Assembly: GCA_021399435.1 (NCBI GenBank)
Contig: JAJTUP010000010.1
Coordinates: 744,001 to 808,000, forward strand
Reading direction: 5' to 3'
Length of the DNA stretch: 64,000 bases
From: Diaporthe sp. PMI_573
Lineage: Eukaryota > Ascomycota > Sordariomycetes > Diaporthales > Diaporthaceae
Under the pieces are notes generated by a model. The model made no database searches. It was given only the letters and a program-made list of their open reading frames with translations, and was not told the DNA's origin. The number at the start of each line of letters is the position of its first letter. Within the stretch, counting starts at the first letter, position 1. A program made the position numbers and the translations under genes. Shown in pieces: positions 10,968-19,270 of the stretch.

Positions 10968-12064
10968 ATTCTATAATTGTGTGCTGAATAACCGTGTCGT
11001 GTGATACGCAATTAGGACTGCGGTTGTCCTTCGGCAGGAAAGATGATGTCTCGAGATACAATTGGGTGACAGCGACTGGACCGAATGTGAGCAAACCGCG
11101 GCGTGTCGAGCAAGCAAAGACGGGATGGATGGCCGTCTGCAACCACAGGAGACCCTCGGTTCGAAATGGAAGATCGGCGTGCAGATGGGATGATGCGAGA
11201 GTTCAGCCGGCTGTGAGGTCAAAAGCTTGGCCAGGGGAAGCTTCGCATGTGGTACTGTACAGAGTAGTCAGGAGGGATACAGAGGCAGCCTGCAGGCGCG
11301 TGAGAGACATTGACAGCTACGTCATGGCCCGACTGACGTCTTGTTGGTGGGAATATGTGGGGCACAAGGAGCTCGACTGGAGCTTCCGTGCTTCCCATCT
11401 TCCCGACGTTTGGGTTCCCACCGCCGATCTTGGACCGGATCAGCGCCCAGGTCCAGGTCTGGATGAGCCTCGCTGCACGCAAATGCTCAATGTCGCGGGA
11501 TATTTGCTCTACAGTTGCATGGATGCCTCCTTGGACGGATCGGGTTATTCATTATGTCACCAACTGAGCGAGGTCTTTTCATGTCGATAGTCACGATCGA
11601 GCATGGCATTTTCTAGTAAAGCGTTGCTTCCTGACTGAAAGACCATACTCCGCAAGTCAAACCGTAAGCAAAAAGCCAGAACGAAGTCTACAGTCAAAGA
11701 AAGCACGGAGCAGGCTTCAGTCACCCCGTTAACTCCCCCGTATGCCCGCTCATGCACACCAGCAAACACGTGGCCTCCTCATATCGTCGTTTCATTATGG
11801 CGAAACCACGTATACTGACTGACGCTTCCGACCCTTCATCACATCGTCTTGCGGCAATGTGAGCCCACAGCCCCAATTCGTACCCCTTCTCAAATTTGTA
11901 TTGGTGATGTCGTATTCCAGAGACTGCGGAGACGCAGTTTGATTGAGCCAACACAGTGAAAACCAAGTGCCATCAATCACAGACGCCCCAATGCTAGACG
12001 TTTGGCTGCCGTCTTCCGGCCAGGGCACGGATTGGCGCGTTCGGATGTCCGTAGATGACACAGC
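10968..12064. other. Intergenic region, no gene seen
   Basis: This stretch lies upstream of the PTEN gene and downstream of POM33. A 198-residue open frame at 10994-11590 on the plus strand lacks family features and start context. It probably holds the 5' region of the phosphatase gene and the 3' region of POM33. Confidence 0.5.
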
Positions 12065-13307
12065 TTACGACGTCTTCTTGGGCACAGCGGCGCCATTGGC
12101 GTACTTGTTGAGATCAGTAGCCGAGTGGAAGGTCCTGGCACCTCCCTTGATGCCATCCCAGATCTGACGGGCGGCAGGTGGGGTCCCCTGGGCACCGACG
12201 AGGTTATCGACTCTGGCCTCAAGTCTGGCAAACGAGCCCTGCACGTGGGTGCTGTTGTTAACGCGCGCCCGGAGGAAGGCAGTGTAGATGGCCAGAAGGA
12301 CCCAGCTCCTACGCTGGAACAGAATGGCGCTCAGCAGAAGCCGACCCCACAGGGCAATCTCAAGACCCGAGACAATAGACATAGACGCGTCGTAGTACTC
12401 CTTGACGAAGCTGCCGATGGCGTCGGCGATGGGGTGGGTGTTGAGCTGGGGCTTCGCGCCGGGAGAGGCACCGGCTGCGGGCGCAGCCTGGGTTGGCGGG
12501 CTAATGGTCGGGATGACGGTGGAGCGCGTGTAGGTTGCAAAGTGGAAGATGGAGTAGACGCTGTAAGGCAGCAAGGCGATCGGGTACTGGGGGGCCAGGA
12601 GCCAAACAAAGGCCAGAACTGTGCGAGCAAGTTGGGTTAGCCGGATGTGCCCATGACCTCATATCAAGGAACAACGCACGGAAATACTGGACGTTCTCGT
12701 CGGCGATCAGAGAGACGGCGATCTGGGGAGAAAACTTCATGCCGGCCTTGGCGCGAGCGCGCAGGGTCTTGTAGACGACAATGCCGTAGGTAAGCATGGC
12801 GGCGACAAAGGCCAGGCGGTAGGAGAACTGGGCCATGCGGGTGTAGTAGTTCATGCGGATCCATGATAGCGAGTAGCGCAGGACGGAGAGGATCAGCGTA
12901 AGATGCCTGTAGTGGTAGACAAAGTTAGCCGCCGGATCAATCCCACTCGGTTGTTGCTGTCTCAGACTCGAGCCCTTCTCCTAAAGATCGGGGCGCCACC
13001 CTCGAGCCTGTCCCATATCTCGACAGGACCTCTGCGCAAGCTGTCCAGATTGGCACGGGCGGGGGTGGGGACAAAGCTCTCTTTCGTGGCAGCAGGCACT
13101 GCACGGAGATCTTCAAGCAGGATGATAACGTACCCAACAAACCAGGCAACTGTTCACAGACAAAGTAAACAAGTCAGCATCGTGTGCAGTCATTTGAGCT
13201 TGCCAGAGGAGGGGGCCTCTTGCAGTTGGCCACGTACACTGTAAGGTTTGGGCGACAGCTGCCAGGCGTTGCGGGAGAGGCATGCTCGCCGGAGGTGGGG
13301 GAGCCAT
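12065..13307 (-). CDS. POM33: Pom33/TMEM33-family membrane nucleoporin, four exons including a 16-nt micro-exon, 288 aa
   Basis: Pom33/Tts1 proteins are multi-pass proteins of the ER and nuclear envelope that help nuclear pore distribution and ER shaping. Exons: 13307-13238, 13149-13134 (16 nt), 12906-12680 and 12618-12065; phases 1, 2, 1 agree and give 289 codons with stop. The joined product reads QRLAAVAQTLQ-FAWFVG-HLTLILSVLRYSLSW, then YYTRMAQFSYRLAF and a membrane segment AFVWLLAPQYPIALLPYSVYSIFHFATYTR; these are TMEM33 landmarks. A hydrophilic C-terminal tail follows. Without the 16-nt exon the frame is lost, and the residues it encodes (AWFVG) complete the first membrane segment. The large Pro/Ala insert near ISPPTQAAPAAGA is probably a luminal or cytosolic loop. 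Confidence 0.88.
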
Positions 13308-13979
13308 CTTGAGGTGGGCTGGGATTGAGCAATCAATCAATGGATCCCTCGGTCAGTAAATAGTAGATGCTGCAGCTGCAGAGCTCTTAAGGTTTGGTGG
13401 TGGGTTGTCGATGCTGTCGCCAGAGTGCGGTGCTGTCCGGCGCTGGAACAGAGGCAAGCTTGGCTGAAAGACGTGGTCTTGTGAGAGTGTCGTGGAAGAT
13501 GGGAGAAGTCCTGGGATCCCAAGCTGGGAAACTTGGCCATGACACCAGTGGCTGGCTGGTGACGAAAGGCCTGCAGGCCCATTCACTGCCGGGTAGCTTG
13601 TTCGTGGTCAGTGCGTCACTGCTTGCGCTTGCAGGGGGGGAGAAGGAGGGGGACAACATTGAGTCCTAACCCTGAAAGTATGCCACCTTTGACAATGCAT
13701 GGGGGCACTGGTTGAACTCTCTTAAGACCCAGGCTCACAAACTACCGGGCCACAAAGGCTTATCAGGTATTCTTGAGCTTATATGAGGCCACTGGACTAC
13801 ATCAATGTCATTTCATAACGATTCTACTCAAAATAGAAGTTCATTAAATATCCAGAAATAGCATTATGTTCAGTCTTTTTCAAATGAAACTTGGTATAAC
13901 AATGTGATATTGCTGTTTCCAATGCAGGGTGGTACAAGGCACACATCCCCATAGGCAAATCGAATTATATTCTAATTAT
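13308..13979. other. Intergenic region, no gene seen
   Basis: This is probably the POM33 promoter and 5' leader (to about 13670), then a modestly AT-rich stretch that should hold the 3' end of the hydrolase transcript. Short frames on both strands are compositional shadows. Confidence 0.45.
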
Positions 13980-15026
13980 CTATTTAATGCCATGTACCTC
14001 CTTCAAAGCATCAATCGAGTCCAGATCGTATTGCTTCTTCTGCTTCATGAAATCCATGTACATAAATGTATGAGGCGCCCCCATGTACCTCTTGATAGCG
14101 ACCTTATTTCCGCCGGCAACAAGCTTCATAGCATACGCCTCCCCTTCGTCCCGTAGAGGATCGCACTCAGCAGTCCGTATAAAAGCAGGACAAAGGTCCC
14201 TGAAATTGGGAGCCTTGAGCGGCGCAAACCACCACTCAGGCCACATCTTCTTCAGCTCGTCCGTCTTCTCCACCGGTGCGCCAAGTTCGCCGAACCACTT
14301 TATGCGCGCGAAAGCTAGGACGGGCCCGCGGTAGAACTCATGAAACGACGGGAACGGTGAGTCGGTGTAGTACTTGTAGAATATTCCCTCGGTCGACGGC
14401 GGGACCGTAGCCATGATAAGCTTGAGAGGGATGCCGGCGTCGCGGGCGAAGTGCTGCAGGAGGACGCTGATGTGCCCGCCCGCGGAGATTCCACCCAAGG
14501 AGATCGAATCCGCCCTGACGTTGAGCGCCCCCGCTTCCGTCCGGACCCATTTCAGCGCCGCCCACGCGTCCTGGAAGCATTTACCCCAGACCGTCTCCGG
14601 GCAGAGGCGGTAGTCGACGTCCACGACGACGACACCAGCGCCTTCACACATGCTCAGGCACAGGGTGGACTCGGTGGACAGGTTGCCGAGCGCGAAACCT
14701 CCGCCATGAAAATTAAGATGGACAGGGTACGGGCCCGGCCCGTGCTTGGACTCGTCCGGGTAGTACACGCGGACCGGCACGCTCGCCCCGTCCTCCGAGG
14801 TGACCTCTCTTTCCGCTGTCCTGGGCCGGCCCTTGGTGTCCAGCGCGCACGGCGGGGCCAGGATCCTTGGGTCCGCGCGGACCTCCTCGATTGTTGTCAC
14901 GTGTGTCGGGTCTGGGATGTTGTTCATGAGCTCCGTCCAGGCCACGACAAAGTCTGGGTCCAGCTTGGCCAGGACGTGTGGCTCGATTGCCTCGGCCGGG
15001 TCGTAGGGTTTGCGAGGGGCTGCCAT
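13980..15026 (-). CDS. Alpha/beta hydrolase, HSL family (hydrolase fold-3), 348 aa
   Basis: A probable carboxylesterase or lipase-like enzyme, cytosolic since no signal peptide is visible. The oxyanion motif is HGGG (107-110), as in hormone-sensitive-lipase relatives. The nucleophile elbow is G-I-S-A-G-G with Ser181. The acid is probably Asp289 (AECDPLRDEGEAYA) and the base His319 (APHTF). The length is typical of the family. A single exon from ATG 15026 is complete. The substrate cannot be told; relatives act on short-chain esters or on secondary metabolites. It is the last ordinary gene before the transposon-rich segment. Confidence 0.88.
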   Translation of the reverse strand: MAAPRKPYDPAEAIEPHVLAKLDPDFVVAWTELMNNIPDPTHVTTIEEVRADPRILAPPCALDTKGRPRTAEREVTSEDGASVPVRVYYPDESKHGPGPYPVHLNFHGGGFALGNLSTESTLCLSMCEGAGVVVVDVDYRLCPETVWGKCFQDAWAALKWVRTEAGALNVRADSISLGGISAGGHISVLLQHFARDAGIPLKLIMATVPPSTEGIFYKYYTDSPFPSFHEFYRGPVLAFARIKWFGELGAPVEKTDELKKMWPEWWFAPLKAPNFRDLCPAFIRTAECDPLRDEGEAYAMKLVAGGNKVAIKRYMGAPHTFMYMDFMKQKKQYDLDSIDALKEVHGIK

Positions 15027-15289
15027 GATTATCGTGTCTGGTAGTACGAGAACTGTCTCAAAATCGTGCAGAGGGTGCCTCAGAGCGACAGAGCTGGGAA
15101 TATTACGGCGATGGCTCCTGAGTCACAGGAAGGATTCCCGTGTTGGTCGTTGGTTGTTGGTTGCTTGGCACGATCCTTGTCTCAGCCAGCGTCCGCCCAC
15201 CCAGCTCTGAGCGTCTGCCTACCCAGCATTTCACTTTCCGCCCACCCAGTATCTGCATTTTGGTGCAAAGCACTCTAAAACCAAAGTAT

Positions 15290-15542
15290 CTTAAATGAAT
15301 CAGCAACCTAATGCAATTATAACCCTACTTTTTAACGCATAAATTAATTTTTAGACATACCCTATAAAATTACTAAAAATTATATCTAGATAAAATACTT
15401 AAAGAGTTTTATTTATAGTATAATTATAGCTGTTAAATATATAATACTAGATAGACAAAAAAGCTTATATTAAATATTAGTACTAAATAGATAAAAAGTT
15501 TATACATCTAATACATTAGCTAGATAAAATACTTTAAGTATA
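15290..15542. repeat. AT-rich island (RIP-like), left flank of pogo element
   Basis: A very A+T-rich stretch full of TA steps with no open frame. It contains a repeated TAGATAAAATACT (15391 and 15521 regions). Composition changes abruptly at the transposon inverted repeat. The same kind of sequence resumes at 17868, which suggests one older degraded repeat split by the insertion. RIP is inferred from composition only. Confidence 0.6.
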
Positions 15543-15630
15543 ACGTGGTTGGACAGTCAGCCGCGCAGGACACATGCCCGCGCACTTTTGCTAACTCCGC
15601 CAACTTTAGCCAGCCCTGGTACCCACCTAG
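15543..15630 (+). repeat. Left terminal inverted repeat of pogo-like element
   Basis: 88 bp, matching the reverse complement of 17780-17867 with one mismatch (T against C at base 78). Confidence 0.92.
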
Positions 15631-15649
15631 GGCAAAGGAATTAATGAAA

Positions 15650-15671
15650 GTTGGCACCAATTGGTGCCAAC
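15650..15671. repeat. 22-nt perfect palindrome, left subterminal
   Basis: A perfect palindrome with half-site GTTGGCACCAA, placed just inside the left inverted repeat. An identical copy lies just inside the right repeat at 17739-17760. It could be a transposase binding site; this is inference. Confidence 0.85.
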
Positions 15672-15862
15672 TGATTTAAATTCCTTATTTCTAATCAATT
15701 TAGTCAATTTGGAGGCATGGTGGGGTTGCAGTGCTAGTCTGAAAACTTAAAGTTTTGGTGAGCGGGTTTGTTTTTGGTGCGAATCGCGTCCCCATTTTTC
15801 GCGTCAGTCTCGCATCACTCTACCTACTTAAATATTCAACACGCTAGAAATCAACATCCACA

Positions 15863-17545
15863 ATGCCAATCTACTCGAAAGAAGATAAAATCAAACTATC
15901 ACTTCAAGCAATCGAGAATTCTAAAAAAAACCAAAAGAAACCCTTGAGTAGACGTCAGGCTGCTCGGATCTTTCATATCCCTGAATCTACTCTACGTGAC
16001 AGGATGAACAACCGACCCCGGCGTGAAGAATCACGCGTCGAGAAGCATAAACTTGACCCAATTGAAGAGCAAACACTTGTTCAATATATCATTGAGCAAG
16101 ATGCACGAGGATTCCCAATGCGACTTTCTGGTGTGGAAGATATGGCCAACCTCCTGCTGGCGTCGCGTGATGGCAAGCCTGTTGGCACCAGATGGGCACG
16201 ACGCTTTGTGGATGCACAACCAAGCTTGAAAACAAGATTCTCTCGGCCTTACGACTACCAGAGGGCCCTCTGCGAAGATCCTGAGGTCATTGGAAACTGG
16301 TTCCGACTACTTCGCAACATGATGGCCAAGTATGGGATCACAGATGACGATCTCTACAACTTCGACGAAACTGGCTTCATGATGGGCCAGATAACCTCAA
16401 CCCTGGTTGTTACACGCTCTGATCGGCATGGAAAGGCTAAATCTATACAGCCTGGAAACCGTGAATGGGCAACAGCTATTGAATGCATCAATGCAAAGGG
16501 CTGGTGTATCCCGCCATTCGTCATTGTCCAAGGCGCCTACCACCTTGCAAACTGGACCACAGAGTCGGGTTTTCCTGCCGATTGGGTAATCAAGCCTACT
16601 CCAAATGGATGGACGGATAACAAGACTGGTCTAGAATGGATTCAGCACTTTAATAAGCATACAATTAAGCGAACAATGGGCAAATACCGGATGCTCATCC
16701 TGGATGGACACGAGAGCCATGTATCAGCAGAGTTCGAACAGTACTGCAAGGAAAACAACATTATCCCTATTAGCATGCCACCACATTCATCTCATCTACT
16801 CCAGCCATTGGATGTTGCATTATTTTCGCTATTGAAGCGTGCATACGGCGATGAGATCAACCTCTTCATCCGGGCCTCGATCAACCACATCACCAAGTCC
16901 GAGTTCTTCATTGCGTTTAAGGCAGCCCACGACAAGGTCTTTACGGAAGAAAACATGAAAGCTGGGTTCAGAGGGGCTGGAATTTCTCCATGGGACCCAG
17001 ATTCTGTCATTTCCAAGCTGGATGTCCGCCTACAAACTCCAGTACAATCCCTCCCTGTGTCACCATCGAAATGGGAATCACAAACACCTTCCAATGCCCA
17101 CCAGACTGTCCAGCAATCAAGTTTTATCAAGGGCAAGATCTCAGCCCATCAGGGCAGCTCCCCTACACCAATTATCCAGGCAATTGAGAAGTTTACAAAG
17201 GGTGCACAAGCAATGGCGCATCAGATTACTCTTTTGAATGATCGGGTCCGTACCCTTGAGAAGGCTAATATTGGGCTCGCCAAGCGCCGGAGGGCCAAAA
17301 GAAGTCGGGTCCAGCTTGGAGGGGCACTTAGTATTGAGGAATCTCAGGTGATAATTGAAGAAAAACAAAAGGGGAAGCGGCCGGCTGGTGAAATGGCTGG
17401 TGGTGCTGAGGAGGCGGACCGCGGCGGACCGAGCAAACGACGATGTGGCAACTGCGGCGAGACTGGGCATAACGCAAGAACTTGTGAGAAAGATGCAGAA
17501 GAGTCTAGTCAGTCAGATTCAGAGTGTATAATAGTACATTCTTAA
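15863..17545 (+). CDS. Pogo-like DDE transposase with C-terminal zinc knuckle, 560 aa
   Basis: Catalyses cut-and-paste transposition of its element. An N-terminal psq-type helix-turn-helix (LSRRQAARIFHIPESTLRDRM, about 28-48) is followed by a CENP-B-type DNA-binding region (about 60-130). The DDE_1 catalytic domain has Asp168 in NFDETGF, Asp281 in LILDGHESH and Asp317 in LLQPLDVALFSLLK, so the triad is intact (DD35D spacing). A coiled segment follows (about 455-480), then a basic stretch and a CCHC zinc knuckle CGNCGETGHNARTC (528-541), an RNA/DNA-binding motif better known from retroviral Gag. No stop or frameshift is present. The ATG at 15863 follows the AT-rich leader directly. Confidence 0.93.
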   Translation: MPIYSKEDKIKLSLQAIENSKKNQKKPLSRRQAARIFHIPESTLRDRMNNRPRREESRVEKHKLDPIEEQTLVQYIIEQDARGFPMRLSGVEDMANLLLASRDGKPVGTRWARRFVDAQPSLKTRFSRPYDYQRALCEDPEVIGNWFRLLRNMMAKYGITDDDLYNFDETGFMMGQITSTLVVTRSDRHGKAKSIQPGNREWATAIECINAKGWCIPPFVIVQGAYHLANWTTESGFPADWVIKPTPNGWTDNKTGLEWIQHFNKHTIKRTMGKYRMLILDGHESHVSAEFEQYCKENNIIPISMPPHSSHLLQPLDVALFSLLKRAYGDEINLFIRASINHITKSEFFIAFKAAHDKVFTEENMKAGFRGAGISPWDPDSVISKLDVRLQTPVQSLPVSPSKWESQTPSNAHQTVQQSSFIKGKISAHQGSSPTPIIQAIEKFTKGAQAMAHQITLLNDRVRTLEKANIGLAKRRRAKRSRVQLGGALSIEESQVIIEEKQKGKRPAGEMAGGAEEADRGGPSKRRCGNCGETGHNARTCEKDAEESSQSDSECIIVHS

Positions 17546-17738
17546 GCGGACCGCGTCGGACCGCCAAAATAGTTGATTTGGCTGGTGTAGATTGAGGTTG
17601 ATTCTGCATGGTTGAAATGCTCCATTTTGGTGGGGAAGCCGATTTTCCCACCAAAAGTCGGCCACTTTAGACTGGCACTGCAGCCACGCTAACGTCTCTA
17701 AATTGACTAAGTCGATTGAAATTGAGCAATTGAGACCA

Positions 17739-17760
17739 GTTGGCACCAATTGGTGCCAAC
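17739..17760. repeat. 22-nt perfect palindrome, right subterminal
   Basis: Identical to 15650-15671 and self-complementary. Confidence 0.85.
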
Positions 17761-17779
17761 TTTTATTGATTCTATTGCA

Positions 17780-17867
17780 CTAGGTGGGTGCCAGGGCTGG
17801 CTAAAGTTGGCGGAGTTAGCAAAAGTGCGCGGGCATGTGTCCTGCGCGGCTGACTGTCCAACCACGT
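17780..17867 (-). repeat. Right terminal inverted repeat of pogo-like element
   Basis: Inverted copy of 15543-15630 over 88 bp with one mismatch; followed by TA at 17868-17869. Confidence 0.92.
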
Positions 17868-18054
17868 TAGAGTATTAAGCTTTAGGTTTAAATATATTAT
17901 CTTTTAGTACAATTTTCACCTTACCTACTAACGGGCGACTAATATAAAGATTAACACTATAGTTAACTATAGGTTAATATATAATATAAGTCTTATACTA
18001 AACCTACTAACTTATTTACTACAACTTATAATAATAGGATCTTATTAAACTTAG
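17868..18054. repeat. AT-rich island, right flank of pogo element
   Basis: TA-rich non-coding sequence like that at 15290-15542, and probably the other half of the same degraded repeat. Confidence 0.55.
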
Positions 18055-18249
18055 TGTAACGGCCGGGCGGAAGCCACGCGGAAGCCCCGGTGTGGCCCCC
18101 GGCAAAGGCCCTTCTAAAAAGGGGCCCGAAGCCCCCACGTCTCAGACTTGAGGGAGGCAAGAATCAGTCTTGCACCAGACCTACACCTAATATACGTGTT
18201 GGCCTTCCCAGTTCACCGGACCATCGTGCCTAGTGCAGAGCCCATTACA
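18055..18249. mobile_element. Solo LTR, 195 bp, of an LTR retrotransposon
   Basis: Starts TGTAACGGCC and ends CCCATTACA, so the ends form the short TGTAA/TTACA inverted repeat of an LTR. It is flanked by the 5-bp direct repeat CTTAG (18050-18054 and 18250-18254), a target-site duplication of integrase type. No internal retrotransposon genes adjoin it, so it is best read as the product of LTR-LTR recombination. The GC-rich body contrasts with the AT-rich surroundings. Confidence 0.75.
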
Positions 18250-18254
18250 CTTAG

Positions 18255-19270
18255 TAAGTCTCTAGAGTATAATGTATGTTCTAACCAACTAATGACTATT
18301 GATAACTTAAAACTCTATATTAGCACAACGCTGTATATAATGGAGAGGTTATTTAAAATAGAAGAATTATAGATCCTTGCTGTTCTCTTCCTTCTTCTTC
18401 TTGCCTCTTAGGGCTCTCAGCCTAGATCTATACTAAAACTAAAATTTAAGGATTTTAATATCAAACTGGACATTAAGTAATGAACTCTTCTACACCTAAA
18501 CTTCAGGTAACCCGCTAGACGGTATAAGCAACAACTGCTAGCCCTTGCCCACTAAGTTAGCAGAACGCTGCACGGGGTCTGCGCCCTTCTTCTTATGATG
18601 AGCGCTTTCTGTAGCGTCAGCATTATCATCTTCTCTCCCCTCAGACGCCAGTCGCTTGATGATATACTTAAGCCGGCTTAGCTTATCTATAAAGCTGTGC
18701 ATTTTCAGCCCGGTGTAACTGCTTCGGCGCCCTCCCCGGGCCGGCTGGGTACGAATAGGTTTGCCCCGCCCGAGCATAGTGCGAGCAAGGGTGTTAATGG
18801 TTACATTTGACCTTGCGCCAGCGGCAGACCTTGTAGCTGCGGATGTAAGGGAACGGCGCTGCGGATACAGCAGGGGATGTCTGAGAGATGTCCGCCATAG
18901 TTAGCGAGGGCCTTAAGAGTGGGCGTTAGATATCGGGTCTGTTGCTGTTGCCCGAGAGCCAGCATGTCTCCTTTCCCTTCTAACGCCCGTCTGCCGTGTG
19001 ATTTGAGGCGTGTGCCCGGCAAAGACAGGCTTAGCAACCATGTGAGTGGGTTCTGGATGGTTGGAAGTGTCGCTTGGCCGGCGCAATAAAGTCGGAGCTC
19101 GAGCCCCATAGGCGCGACTCCTTTGCTCGCGTAGGCTTATGCGAGGCCCGACGCTGATGAGCTGCCTCGAGCTAAGTCTTGTGTCACGTTTTCTAGCACT
19201 TCCAGCCAGGGACAAGAAGGGGTAGCCGAAAGGGGATAATTAGCCCTGGTCCTAACATTGAACTTCCTAA
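18255..19270. other. Non-genic, probably degraded repeat sequence
   Basis: Short frames on the minus strand (for example 18538-18777, Lys/Arg-rich, and 18801-19109) have no recognisable domain and no splice logic. A pyrimidine-rich run (about 18381-18410) and mixed composition suggest old insertions. I see no supportable gene. Confidence 0.4.

Larger units (their letters stand above)
15543..17867 (+). mobile_element. Intact pogo/Fot1-like DNA transposon (Tc1/mariner superfamily), 2,325 bp
   Basis: The element has 88-bp terminal inverted repeats at 15543-15630 and 17780-17867, both starting ACGTGGTTGG and differing at one position. It is flanked by TA dinucleotides (15541-15542 and 17868-17869), the target duplication of this superfamily. 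It carries one uninterrupted transposase. The near-perfect repeats and intact frame, set in an AT-rich degraded background, suggest a recent insertion. Confidence 0.92.

Noticed and set aside
10994..11590. 198-codon open frame in the PTEN-POM33 gap
   Set aside because: No recognisable motif, no splice partners, average non-coding composition.
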